26,580 bases of DNA from Trichinella spiralis (GCA_000181795.3 CM012955.1:2483154-2509733), one strand, 5' to 3'; numbered from the stretch's first letter, positions 1 through 11,400 are shown. Translations and numbers: made by a program. Notes: generated from the sequence alone by a model not told the origin.

Positions 1-1150
1 TAGCTACTGCAAAGGTGATTTTCGAAAGATCGTATTTTAATAATAGATAAACAATGCGTACAGGGTGTATTTAATCAAATTCGATTCTCTACTGTATTGT
101 CAAGTGATTATGACTTAAAAATGAAAAAATTGCCACTTACTGCTAAATGCGCCATTTTCTCATCGTTAACGTTCATTGTCTTTGGATGTTGATTGAAAAA
201 ATTATTTTTCAGAAATTATTCCAAAAAATAATAATGAATAAAAAGCAAAAATAGTGTTTGAATTCAATGTTTGTCTTCAGTCAATTTTCCAATCAAAACG
301 CTGAGCTACCATCCACGGACGGCCTCAAACTGAAATGATTTCTATTAGGTCAATAAAGCGAACGACTTCGCATGCAAATTTTTATGTTATTCATTTCTGC
401 TGATAAATACGGCTACTGTAGATTTTTAATTGCTCTTTATTTACTTAATCCACTGCGTTTGAGAAGAAAATGTAATTGTAGCTTTGCCAATCATATAAAC
501 ACTTCTCATTACACAATGACCCTGTCCATTGTGTATGTTTGGTGTACGTTGCTCAAAATAAATTCGTATGTATCTATGGTGATGCAGGTATTACAATTTA
601 TTTTGGTGTAGTGAATAGTCGCTATAGACGCCGAAGCTGAGTTTTTGTATTTCATAAATAAGATGATTTAATTTCCTATAACTAGATTTTTTATTAATCC
701 GTAACCATTAGGATAGCAGTGCAATTAAACTGAGCTTTTCTTAAGTAATGATATTTGCTAAATAGTTTGAAAATTTGTAAAAATCATGATTAGAAGGTAT
801 AAAGTGCAATGTAGATGCTAAATTGAATGCATTGATTGAATGCTGAATGACTTAAATGACGTAACATAAAAACTGATATTAATTGCATGCTTTTTTTCTG
901 TTTTTATAGAAAATTCAAAATTAATTAGAATGCTTAAAATCAATGATAAAAAACAATATGAGTTATAATGCATTTTAATTGTAAATTAATTAGGTAAAAT
1001 CACGCAACTCGAAACAACAGATTCACAGAAAGCACTTTTTATTAAAAAATAAGTAGAGACAACATACACGTAAACGGTAAAAAATTGTAAAGTTGAGTTG
1101 TAATAATGCGAAAAGTATGCAAATTTAAGGTGGTTAATCAAATTTTAGAA
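1..1150 (+). repeat. Left arm of a long inverted repeat
   Basis: This stretch reappears in reverse complement at about 24870-26018; base 1 pairs with base 26018. By eye, the outer 640 bases differ at only about four places, the next 370 at about nine, and the inner 135 at about twelve. Similarity fades near 1145-1150. The arm is very AT-rich. It holds a 79-codon open frame (372-611) that gives the same peptide in both arms, but I see no known protein domain. The left copy may be cut by the window edge, because the match runs right up to base 1. It could be two copies of a dispersed repeat in opposite orientation, or the ends of a segmental inverted duplication. Confidence 0.93.
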
Positions 1151-1652
1151 CAAAAACAGCTCAATATCGATATCGAAAGCAGAAGACCGCGCAGACAAAG
1201 TACAGCGTAATAATGACAAAGGAAGGCTGCAGTGATTTCGTAACAGAAATTAAAAATTAGCCAATCAAATTTGCATTAGCCCCGCGTATTATTTAATTAT
1301 TGTTTATTTTAATCTAGTTTATTGTTTATTTTTATATTTATTTTTATTTTTTTATTTTAATATTATTTTTTTATCTGCATGCATTATGTATTTTCGAAAT
1401 TATTTTTTATTTGTACATCATTATGTCCTACGGTAACGTATTACTGTAAGCTGTTTGCCGGTGTAGTTATTTTTATCTCTAAAATGTTAATTTTGTCTTA
1501 TACAGTATTTAATTTTCTAAACTTTTGCATGTTTTTTAGTTCTGTGTATTGTGCTTTTTCAGTGTAACATGTATAGATTTATTACTTGTTCTATCTATTT
1601 ATTATTCGGTTAAGCTAATTAAATGTTATATAATAGCTTTTTCCGGATAATC
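1151..1652. other. AT-rich spacer upstream of the NDUFA11-like gene
   Basis: About 500 bases with long T-rich runs around 1300-1380. Small open frames here look like chance. The 5' untranslated region and promoter of the gene starting at 1653 must lie here, but I cannot point to a defined element. Confidence 0.6.
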
Positions 1653-2895
1653 ATGCCGAAACATGTTACTGAGTTTGGATATGAAGATCCAGTGGAATCA
1701 CAAAATAAATGGCGAATGTTTTACCCACGCATCAAGGAACACGATCCTTTGTGGTAGAGTAGTCAACATTTAATTGATTGCTTTTTGGGGCATTTATTTC
1801 ATACAGATGAATTCTAAAAGTCGAGAAGTCTCTTTTCTTTAGGTTGGATCCTCCTGTCAAAGATAGTCAAATTGGATTGGTTGGCCAAGATACTACCGAA
1901 TCTACTGAATTGTATTTTCGAGAGAAGCCTGGCGTACCAACTGAAAGGTGGCTTAGCCAGCTGTATGCAAATACACCGACAATAAAGCATATTTATGACA
2001 ACTGGAACATTTCCAAAGAACATCCAGGATTTTCAGTACAGCCATATTTGTATGGTCCAAAGGGGTGTTTGTCCACTTTTAACAGTCCGCTTACAATGCC
2101 TGACACTATTAGTCGCACTTTTGGAAAGTACATTCCATTTTTGCGATGGAGTTATTTCAACGGTCCATTTGGAACAAACTGCTTTGAAAAGACTGTTTCC
2201 TCTGCGAGAACGATGGCATATTTATGTGAATTTGTTTATTTTATATTATTTTGATATTATTTGCTATTGCTTGATGTATTTTTAAGGGGTTCCTGTTTGG
2301 ATCATGGACGTATGTTTTTACAGAGCTGTCAAAGGCAGTTGGAAGGAAGCTTTGTTGCGTTACCCAAAAACTGGCATTCTGCCCAGTGAGTTGTTTGTAA
2401 TTTTTCTTGTTTTTAAATATAAAAATTCCATGGAAGATTCAGAAAAAAATAAGAAAAAAATTTCTCTTTTTTACTTTTGTTACTTTTCAGTTGGTGGTGC
2501 AGCTATATGGAGCGGAGTTTCTTGTGTAGCATGTAGTTTTCGCGGTAAAGATGATTGGAAGAATATGGCCATTGGTGGAGTTGGAGTTGGGATCATGTAC
2601 GCTGCTAAACGTAATGAAATTTAATTTACTATTTATTTACATTACCTTTCAATCGAATAAAGAGAAATTCCTGTAACTGTTTTATTCTTTACTTTCAGAT
2701 TCTGTAATACGATCTTCAATTATTGGTGCATGTGTTGCAGTTTTAACAAGTGGATGGCGTTGTTTCTTGGATTTCGAGTACGGTGTGTTTGGGAAAGGTA
2801 GTTTCAGAAGACAGTGGATTCTCGGTGATCCTTTGTCTTCGGAATATCTAACGCTGGAAACTCATTGGAGAGATGTTCCACCTCGAAATTGGTGA
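1653..2895 (+). CDS. NDUFA11 (B14.7)-like subunit of mitochondrial complex I
   Basis: Five exons join in one frame: 1653-1753, 1843-2225, 2287-2385, 2491-2610 and 2699-2895. All introns are GT-AG and the phases agree, giving 299 residues. Residues of about 145-260 resemble the Tim17/22-like membrane domain of NDUFA11/B14.7: an LLRY segment, then small-residue-rich membrane helices around an RGKDD motif (212-216) followed by IGG. Animal NDUFA11 is an accessory subunit in the membrane arm of NADH dehydrogenase and is usually about 140-180 residues long. Here about 140 extra residues precede the domain; they are rich in Pro, Trp and Tyr and I do not recognise them. An AATAAA follows the stop at 2921. 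The family call rests on the RGKDD region and the helix pattern; another Tim17-like protein is possible. Confidence 0.65.
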
Positions 2896-2920
2896 AGATT
2901 CAAGCACAAATGCATCGACG

Positions 2921-2926
2921 AATAAA
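2921..2926 (+). terminator. Poly(A) signal of the NDUFA11-like gene
   Basis: An AATAAA hexamer lies 26 bases after the TGA stop, in the expected place for 3' end formation. Confidence 0.6.
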
Positions 2927-3598
2927 TTTTTCCTAAAATAGTGGTGATTTTTTCATAAAATATAGCGATCGTTTCGACTGCTTTTAGTAATTCTTGCTTT
3001 GACACAGATGAACTTTATTGCTTTTTTTATACCTTTCTTCAGGTATTTTGGAAAGAAAAATGAAGTGAATAAAAAAGTTATTTTATAGCTTTTTCTCATG
3101 TTTTACTGTATTTTACATATCGGGGTGGTAGTGATGATTTGAAAGAAGTGAATGAATTTGTATAAAAATTAAAACTCATGTTTATCTGAACCCACAACAT
3201 TTACCAGAGCATAGTATTTCATAATATAGTAAAAAACAGAAACGTATCAAAATTATTTGATAAAAATATAATATATCATGCAAAATTTTAATGTTGAAAC
3301 TTCCACCAAACCTTCCAAAAATACAATACTACTTAATTTTCAACTACAGTATCTTTATAATATGTCGGATGAATATTTTTGAACAGTATAAAGTATTAAG
3401 ATTGAAAACTGCATAAAACTTGATTTCCTTCACTTAAAGTTTTATTTTTCCAGATGAGAAAATAATAAAACAATAAATTAACTGGTAATGAGTAAATGAA
3501 TTATTTCCACTTTTCTCATTAGTTGATCACAATAATACCGGAATGTTACAGGCAGAGCAATATGGTTATATAGAAATAGGCTTAAATAGTTTCCATAT
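2927..3598. other. Spacer between convergent genes
   Basis: An AT-rich gap between the 3' ends of the NDUFA11-like gene and the RING gene. It holds the reverse-strand AATAAA at 3446-3441 that probably ends the RING transcript. Nothing else is visible. Confidence 0.6.
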
Positions 3599-3940
3599 TC
3601 ACGGCTTGACGTTGGTAACAGTACTAGGAAAGAATCTAATGTTACATGTAGGACAGAATTTTTTTCGTTTTGACTGTAACACTGGAGTTATGCAAGCACA
3701 GCAGAAAACATGACCACATCTTAAAACACTCATGCATCTTCCTTTCATTCCTTCTTTAATGAGATCGTCTTCACATGCACAACAAGCCGGTACATACTGA
3801 TGCTTAATACGGTTTCTACCATGATATCGACTTGTCGATGTGCTTTGGAATGTGCTGGCTTCATCAATTCCACGGGAATCAGACGTGCTCGAAGCACCAG
3901 TTGCAGATGTTCTATTACGCTTGCGTACTGCCGTGTTCAT
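3599..3940 (-). CDS. Small RING finger protein (probable E3 ubiquitin ligase)
   Basis: A single-exon frame of 113 residues. Residues 53-99 form a C3HC4 RING: Cys53/Cys56, Cys75/His77, Cys80/Cys83 and Cys96/Cys99. The CGHVFC core and the CPTC end resemble RNF4-type RINGs. The first 50 residues are Ser/Thr/Arg-rich and look disordered. RING domains recruit a ubiquitin-charged E2 enzyme, so a ligase role is the usual expectation; the substrate is unknown. The protein ends 14 residues after the last zinc ligand. It has no membrane segment, and I see no clear SUMO-interacting motif, which argues against calling it a true RNF4. A reverse-strand AATAAA lies about 150 bases past the stop. The ATG is the first in the frame. 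Confidence 0.8.
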   Translation of the reverse strand: MNTAVRKRNRTSATGASSTSDSRGIDEASTFQSTSTSRYHGRNRIKHQYVPACCACEDDLIKEGMKGRCMSVLRCGHVFCCACITPVLQSKRKKFCPTCNIRFFPSTVTNVKP

Positions 3941-5031
3941 GTGATCTCACAAAATGAAATTACAACAGTATTATTAGAAAAAGAAAAGGAAGACGGTCGA
4001 ACAGTCCTAAAATTGGCAGCAGCATTTTCCAACTGACCAAATAAGTGTGAAAACAAAGAACAAGCAGCTGATTTTATTGAGGCTTTTCCATTGGGTAAGA
4101 TGTAACTGCAACTGTTTCCAAAGACGTGAGAGATCCAAAATTTAGTTTCTTATATATTTCCAGGCTTTTTTACTTATATTTCAGCTCAATATTTATGTTG
4201 AATTGAAAATAATTCCAAAAGCGACAAAACTAGCAATTGCTTATGACATATTAACAAATAAAATATATTTCCAAAATTAAAAGGTTTAAGCAAAGACCTT
4301 ATCTGAGTATTTATTTATATGAAAATGTAAAAATAAAACGTTTTTCAGTAATCAAAAGCAAATTATTTAATGATGCCCAAAAAAGGAATACAGTGACAGT
4401 ACTGTAGCAGTGCATACCGAAAATTAAAAATAAAGTCCAATTACCTTTAATAACCGAATACGTAGTACTTAAAAACTATGAACTACAGAAAAATATTAGG
4501 CAATTTAATCCTACGAGCTTGTTTTACAGTGATGTATCGAATAAGTATGTAAAGGTGAATAAATAATGTAAAATTTAATATTCGTAAAGACATCAAAGAT
4601 GCATTATCACAAAATCAGTACATATATTTCCGCTAACTGTTGCCTAACTGTACTGCAGTGCATGTGCAAAATCATGCATACTGCAATATTTCTCAATACG
4701 AAGTTATTCATAATTTTCTTGATTCAGTTGATATTTTAAAAAAAGAATCTGTTATTCATTAAGTTTTGCTTAAAATTCTTACCGTAATTGCTGCTCTGAA
4801 ACGTATTATTAAACTTCATTACTTCTGTATTTCAGGTTTAAACTGTAAACAGTGCCGTCCAACGTCCACGTTTATTTTACTTTAAATGCAGGTCTTAAAA
4901 TGTTTTATTTGCAAAAAGATGTTTGATAACATCATTATTTCTTTTCAAATATTCATGCTGATTCGAGTATCACGGCGAAAGTGCAATCATTCATTTGCAC
5001 ACAACAAAACAACAACAGAGTTAACAATAAG

Positions 5032-5060
<29 letters not shown>
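5032..5060. repeat. AAC trinucleotide tract
   Basis: About nine and a half tandem AAC units. The reading frame through it becomes a run of threonines, which is a by-product of the repeat. Similar AAC/GTT tracts recur at 7139-7160, 14437-14459 and 14657-14671. Confidence 0.9.
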
Positions 5061-5062
<2 letters not shown>

Positions 5063-5802
5063 AACAGGGTACTGTTTATTTTCAGATTAATAGTATTCAA
5101 GGTTTATTTCAGCTAATACATTTCTGATACACAGCAGGCATTCTTTCAAATTTCCATTTTTCCCAAGGAAAGTGATAGTTGTTGACAATATATTTCAAAA
5201 ATACTCATTTTTTCATTCCTGTCATTTGAACGCATTCAGTTTGAATTTTCTGCATAAAAATATGCGAGTTCTAATAGTTCGCAAGTAAATGCAAGCTGCA
5301 CGATAAATCAATTGCCAAATACTGACGATGAAGATCCAGTCGAATTTATATCTGTAATATCAGTTTCGTTTTCTCGGTAAATAATGGTTTATTTATTGGC
5401 TTCATCACTGTTTCTGCCGTCCAAAGTCTGCTTGAAATGCTTCTACGTAACGTGTGTGAAGCTAGTCGGTGGATCCGACTGTTTCACAATCATCGACCAT
5501 CGAACTTGTAATAACGTACCGGTCTCTTTCGCATTTGGTAGAAGACGTTCTAGACAGAAGAGAAGACAATCCGACGGATTAACATTATTTGTATTTACTG
5601 TAAGTTGTAGTAAAGCACGGACAATTGACAGCAAAATCTACCTACACCACTGACAAAACAACCGAACAACTCCTCCACAATGCCGACAATCCCACATCGC
5701 CTACAAAACCCTCTTTGTTCTATTGTACTAACAGTGAAAATCAAGTACTAACTGGTCGCCGGTAGCTGGGAAGTTCAATACTCTTCCGTGGATGGGGGTA
5801 TA

Positions 5803-5821
5803 CATATATATATATATATAT
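5803..5821. repeat. TA dinucleotide tract
   Basis: About nine alternating TA units after a GGGGGTATAC stretch. Confidence 0.85.
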
Positions 5822-5944
5822 GTTGTTCTACATGCAGATAACAGTTATGGACAATTTTTATTCGTATTATATACAGCTAGCTGTGTTATTGCAATATTTG
5901 ATTTTATCATGTTAAACTTTTGAAAGCACTATTTATTTGTTCGG

Positions 5945-5974
5945 TTGAATTGAATTGAATTGAACTGAACTGAA
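5945..5974. repeat. Pentanucleotide tandem repeat (TTGAA/CTGAA)
   Basis: Six tandem five-base units: four TTGAA followed by two CTGAA. It lies just outside the 3' end of the four-membrane-segment gene. Confidence 0.85.
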
Positions 5975-6136
5975 AAAAATCAATTTGCTAATTTTTCATT
6001 ATTAAAAATGTATTTGGCTATTTTTCTATGACCAAATTTAAAGTGTATAAATTTTATTCAATTTCAAAAACCAGCTGTTGGAAAAAGAATAAAATAGAGA
6101 TAAGTTTCGACAAAATTGTCCGCAAAAAAATGGTCA

Positions 6137-6796
6137 TTACACTCGCTGGTGGTGACGCCTGTTGGGATTCGGTCGTTCACGATTTTTTGAACAAGACTGA
6201 GCAAGTGTCGCTTCGCTGAACCAAAAATAATGCCAAAGGATGTAAGTGAAGATGAAATTAATCAAAACTCCACTGCTGAATATAGTCAACAGTAGAATTA
6301 CTGTACGGTCAATATTGACAAAGACGTAGCGAAGCAGTTTGGGCAAAGCGGATAAGGTGAGAATGAGAAGGCCAATGCTGTATGTGCTTTGCATGGCCAA
6401 TGCGGGCCACATCAGATAAACAGGCGGTCGCTTGTCGGATATGTACAAGTAGAGAGCAAGAAGCAACATTGTCGACAAATACGACACACACCATGCCAAT
6501 CGCAAATAGCCACCGTCCAAATAATTGGCAATGCATTCGCTGATGCCCCAGAGACGATGGAACAAGCCGAAATCGTATATCACTATGTCGTAGGATAGAA
6601 ACGGTTCCACGGCGTGACTTTCGTTGAAGTTGCACAAAAACACGTGCCCATACCTGACTATGGAAAACACTTGCTGGGCCAAAGAAACGCTTGTGATAAT
6701 TAAATTCAAAAAGCACAAAATTGCACAAACAATACAGTTGGAAACATTTTGTCCAAAAATTACCACTCGATCGTCGTAAACTTGCACAGGTTTCAT
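6137..6796 (-). CDS. Orphan protein with four membrane segments
   Basis: A single-exon frame of 219 residues that I do not recognise. Four hydrophobic segments are clear: about 20-43, 98-119, 126-150 and 163-192. The loop between the first two (about 50 residues) has Cys55 and Cys88 and an Asn-Glu-Ser site at 58-60. The tail after 195 is basic (KNRER, RRHHQR) and is probably cytosolic. The layout recalls small four-helix proteins of the tetraspanin, claudin or MARVEL type, but their signature motifs (CCG, GLW-C-C) are absent, so I assign no family. Coding signal is good: the local sequence is richer in G and C than its flanks. A reverse-strand AATAAA follows the stop by about 80 bases. The shorter frame at 6309-6827 on the same strand is a shadow. 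Confidence 0.72.
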   Translation of the reverse strand: MKPVQVYDDRVVIFGQNVSNCIVCAILCFLNLIITSVSLAQQVFSIVRYGHVFLCNFNESHAVEPFLSYDIVIYDFGLFHRLWGISECIANYLDGGYLRLAWCVSYLSTMLLLALYLYISDKRPPVYLMWPALAMQSTYSIGLLILTLSALPKLLRYVFVNIDRTVILLLTIFSSGVLINFIFTYILWHYFWFSEATLAQSCSKNRERPNPNRRHHQRV

Positions 6797-7138
6797 TTAA
6801 GCCACGAAAAGCGGCATTATTCTTCACTCTCAGTCTCAGTTCGACAGATTTGATAGCTTTTGTCAGCGAACAAATGAATTATTAACAATATCTACCCTAA
6901 AAAAGTGAAGGAAATAATTATCCAACTTTTATTGACGTCAGTGATGCTATTGTTCACCATTCACCAAAAGTGGTTCATTACATGAGAAATAAAATAAAAG
7001 AAAAAGGTCTATAAATTGATATTCATTTTATAAATAATATAAAATGAAAAAAAAAGCATGCATAAAAACTTTGGAATGCTGATTCTATCAACTGAAATAT
7101 ATGATAAGTAGCTACAGTTTCGAAACGACAAATTGTGC

Positions 7139-7160
7139 TGCTGTTGTTGTTGTTGTTTTA
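7139..7160. repeat. TTG trinucleotide tract
   Basis: A TGCTG start runs into about six tandem TTG units inside the spacer upstream of the four-membrane-segment gene. Confidence 0.8.
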
Positions 7161-10036
7161 TAAATATTAAATTTCATTCACCATTGAAAAAAGGATTTAA
7201 TATTTGATTGAATTGTAATGAAAATATGTCAATCAAAACCAGTGTAGCTGTGAAAATTTCGCAACTTGAAAACCAATCATATTCATATGCCTGCAAAAAG
7301 TCCATTAAGTAAAAAGTAAAAATGATATTTTACAAGTAACGTGAAAAAAATTTTCAAAATGCACAAACTACTAAATTTTTGAAATATATTATTCATGATA
7401 AATCTTTCATACGACACAACATCAAGAATACAAATAACAGAAAAATTAACAAAGCTGTTGTTGCCATTAAGATAAAAATATAATACTGACTTTTAATATT
7501 ATGATATGAACATTATTTTGATTAATAATCTTGGTGACTGAGAGAGATCGTTGATGATCATCTATCTCCTTGTTGTTGCAAAGACAAAGAGCAAGCAGAA
7601 CAGGGTTTCAAAAAAGAAAAAAAGAAGAAAAATAATCATTGTACAGATTGTCCAACTTGCATTAGAATTTTATTGATCTAATCTTCATAGAATCGGTTGA
7701 TTTTCATTCGACAACCAACTCTAGCAGCACAAACTTCACATACCTGAAGTTGGTGAGGCGAATTTTTCCTATCGATTCATACAATAATTCTCCCACAAGA
7801 TATGGATGAGTGATTTTTGTCCAAGCATTGGAAATAAAGATGCGATAGAAATGATTGAAAAATTGAACACGGATGCTATTTTATGCTGCTAATTTAGTGA
7901 CGGTTTTCGATTAAAACGAAGCTAAGGCTAGTAACGAAACTCCAATTTCACCGGCCAAACCATTCAAGGCATTGTTAATTGCATGCAAGAATTAATCTAT
8001 GAAAAAGTATTCACTCAGAATGACCCAAAATACGGTAGAAGCAATTTTCCATTGATAAACCATAGTCGGAGTTCAAATTAACCTGATAAATATAGTTGAA
8101 TTAAATTACAATATATATCATTATAACACTGCTCAGTAATAACTCCACTGGGTTCGCATTACAAACGCCTTTCGTTCACATGAATGCAAGCAAAAGCAAA
8201 GCAAACAACCATTCGAATTCATTTTTACGCTAAATGTAGAAAAGAGGTGAAAGAATGTTGAAAATATTCTGCGCATAATGCACTGAAAGCAGTCACATGG
8301 ACAAAATAAATACTACTGTTCTTTTGAAATTTTTACAAAATCTAAATGAAAAAACAGACAAATTAAATAGAATTATTTCAGATCACTTTCAGACTATTTT
8401 ATTATTTTAAGAAAGCTGTTGAATTTTTTTACAACATTAATTCTAGCTCTTTCAAACATTCCCAGTAGAATTTTGCCAAATTTCCAAACACGCAGCAATC
8501 TACCTTCCAAGCATTGGAATATTCAAAATTTTGTTCAACTATTTCTAATTTGAAATTTTCATTTCAAATTTTACAAATACAAAAAATTGTGCAGCCTGGT
8601 GGAAAAAGGTTGCAAAGTTGGTTACTTTTCGTCAGGAAAAAGAACAACAAAATTGTAGCATAATTTTAGAAAGTTCTCAAAAATCATTCAAATTGAAATT
8701 ACTGCTTTCGAGCGGAATTAAATGTTTATTTGAATTAAAAATTGAATTAAATCAAATCGAATTAAATCAAATCTAATTTAATTATGGAAATTTATATTAA
8801 AATTTAAACCAGCGGAAAAATAAAAAATGTGCAGATTGTAAAGTTTAATAAGAAATCTATAAGCTCTTTTTTTTTAATTTTCAAGAGCAGCTAATTTGCA
8901 GATAATAAAATAATGCAGTGCATTCATATCTGTCTACAAAATCATAAAGCATCCTATTTTATTTCCAAATGCTGATAATGATCAATACTATAAGCATATA
9001 AGTTGCATATACATACATACATATGTATATGTCGTTGTGAAAGTAATGTCAACCTCATCAGAAAGACAAGTCATACGTGGGAAAATCATCAAACGTGTAT
9101 TATAACTTTGAAATGCATTGAGCAGCATACAGATTGCATTCGTGTTCAAAAATTTGAAAAACAACTGATCAATCGAAAAAATGAGGATAAATAAATGATT
9201 TTTCACCTCTTATTAATAATCTGAAAGATTTGGTCAAAGATTGAACAGCTGAATCGAATTTTGATTATCCTTCTACAGATTCGAAGAATAATTAAAATTA
9301 TTCCGATAAAAAGTAAATGCAAATATGAGCATATATATTTCAATAAATGATAATAAGTTCACATCATGTAAAATGATAAAAATGGTCAAGTAATTTCATT
9401 TGAAAAGAAAACTACAACTTACAGTAAGCAATTGTCATTTATACGTTAGCTGTTTCAAATAATTTGAAAGCGAAAGTACAGAATAATTGATTAATGACAA
9501 GTGAAATAAATAAAATTTGCAAATTATTCCATTTTTCTTCAATGATTCAGTGAACAAGTTGCAAAATGGGGCACTTAAATTTACAAACGAACAAATTGAT
9601 CGCACTCTTTCTTCGATAAACACAGCTTAGGTAACAACAGTTTATTTGTTTAATGTCCAGTATAAGATCAATTAATTGAAATTTTCCACAACATCACAAA
9701 TTTGGATATGGACATTTATTTAGCCATTTTCAGGCTGATCAAGTGGCGTATTTGTTCATGCAATTCTGATATTTACGACAGCAAACGCGCAATGATTATT
9801 AGCACACGCAATTTCCATCAAATTTGTTTTGCTATCAAATTTTGTCAATGGAAAAATTCCACTTTTCTATTCTCATTGTTCAACTTTATCTAGCAAAAGT
9901 TGTGGCTCTTCAGTTATTAATAATTGCCCAAGTAACAGCAGCATATTAATTTGTGCTCCTTTTAAAATTGTTAACAATTTTCCCCCAAGCCATTCACAAT
10001 AATAATGTAAAAATAGAAAAGCAATCTTACCCCAAC

Positions 10037-10037
10037 A

Positions 10038-10062
<25 letters not shown>
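10037..10062. repeat. AT dinucleotide tract
   Basis: Thirteen AT units end directly before the ATG codons (10061 and 10067) of the signal-peptide-like exon. Confidence 0.9.
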
Positions 10063-10066
<4 letters not shown>

Positions 10067-10068
<2 letters not shown>

Positions 10069-11400
10069 GGAAGAACCGGGCGGATTGTACCGAGTGGAAT
10101 TTCTTGCAACGCTACTACTGATCGCTATGATCGTAACAGAAGCACTGATTGCTTGTGGAGTTGGACAATTTTCTGTCGACAAATTTGTCTTGTATTGCAT
10201 CGAACAACGTCAGCTTTGTAGCGGTGCTTCAGGTATGCTAATAGAAAAGAAAATGCAAAGAAAAAATACGACTGATTTGTCAGTCAGTAGAAAAAAAAAG
10301 GAAACAACATACAGACCGCCGTTGGCCGTTGTAGTGGCCAATTGTCACATGATCCAGTGTTCTCATGGTGTTCTGAATTATCAATTACACCATCGAGGAG
10401 CATCAGGCAAATCCTGAGATGTGACAATTGATATGCAATTCCAACATCAGTTCACGTTCACGTTAAAGATGTTGTAAATCAATATTGGAAAGATGGCCGA
10501 AGCTCGACACTCGTTGAACTCAAATTGCACAGTCGACAAGAGCCAATCACAACAGAATCGCTCATTTTCCAAGTGTCAACAAATGCAGATGCCAAATTTA
10601 TAACATCTTGTTTCAATTGGCTCATTTGGACAAGATGTAAAAGAAAATAATTGCTAGCCAAGAAAGAAGTGGCAGGAAAATTTCCGCGCGCCGGTCCATT
10701 CACAACGCCGCTATGTCAAGCATTAAGCTTGCTAATGATCAGGCAAGCGTATGTCAAATCTAACACAGCCCTGATGCAAAAGTTGAATGCGATTTTACCA
10801 AAATCGATTTGTTGCGCATGAAGACAACAACAAACAACAAGTCAGCAGTGATTGGATTTGGAAAAGCAAGCAGCATTTTTCATTCCAACAGCATGCATCC
10901 ACTGCACTACCTATACAACCAGCACTTTTCCAGATTTGGGAAATGATAATTTAAAATAATATAATATAATCAATTTATCACGTTCAGTTGTTAATAATTC
11001 ATTAAATATGTAAAACATTTGGCTGAAGAAAGAAAAAATTTCATTTCTTTAAACGTGACATTAGCTTGAAAAGTATCCGAAAATGGACAACTAATTTTGG
11101 ACCATGCTTGGTGGTGTGATGTCTTGTATTGGAAAACGCTAGTCGTCATCGTTGTATGTCAAGTTGCTCATTCTTGACAATTCTCATCAGCAAATTGCAA
11201 ATTTGAAATTGTGGCTGCTTACGAAGCCGGATTCAAATAGCTTGCTCGCAGAACGACGACGGCCAGTATGAAATGCAATATTATGCAGGCGACAGATGAA
11301 AGAATTGACCGCTAATATAATTGGTGCCTTGTTTCTCAACGATTCTACCAAAGACATCCATTATTCTCAAATTGACTACAATTACGCTCGTGATGTGTGA
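10067..11400 (+). pseudogene. Decayed, unrecognised coding island with a signal-peptide-like first exon
   Basis: The island opens with an ATG (10067, or 10061 in the same frame) and about 55 codons: a short start, a strong hydrophobic stretch (residues 10-30) and a Cys-containing segment. It reaches a good GT donor at 10233. Downstream, to about 11400, the sequence is clearly less AT-rich than its flanks. It holds several stretches that read like protein, for example about 10318-10413, 10417-10475, 10470-10645, 10650-10810, 11230-11290 and 11300-11395. They do not share one frame, and stops interrupt them. No splicing that I tried gives a continuous product. I infer an old secreted or membrane protein gene that has lost function, or a live gene whose small introns I cannot place. 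No domain is recognisable. Confidence 0.45.

Larger units (their letters stand above)
3941..6136. other. Long spacer with simple repeats and one richer patch
   Basis: Mostly AT-rich sequence without a supported gene. It holds an AAC tract (5032-5060), a TA tract (about 5803-5821) and a TTGAA-type tract (5945-5974). A patch at about 5384-5660 is less AT-rich and open on both strands. It could be a non-coding exon, a lost gene or chance. The reverse-strand AATAAA at 6058-6053 probably serves the gene at 6137-6796. Confidence 0.5.
6797..10066. other. Gene-poor AT-rich spacer, about 3.3 kb
   Basis: I see no supported gene. The open frames are short, AT-driven and unlike any family. It holds a TTG tract at 7139-7160 and AT-rich near-repeats around 8744-8780. 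The promoter of the reverse-strand gene ending at 6796 must lie at its left side. No tRNA-like B box stood out by eye on either strand. Confidence 0.5.

Noticed and set aside
372-611. 79-codon open frame as a protein gene (also in the right arm)
   Set aside because: It lies inside an AT-rich repeat arm and has no domain or clear gene structure. Two silent differences do not prove coding. It is kept as a finding only.
4886-5116. 76-codon frame with a threonine run
   Set aside because: The threonines come from the AAC microsatellite and the rest has no similarity.
9003-9206. Overlapping frames on both strands in the long spacer
   Set aside because: They are short, AT-rich and open on both strands at once, as expected by chance.
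6797-10066. tRNA or other small RNA genes in the long spacers
   Set aside because: I looked for B-box-like GTTCGAATC motifs and cloverleaf pairing by eye and saw none that held up. A tRNA scan would settle it.
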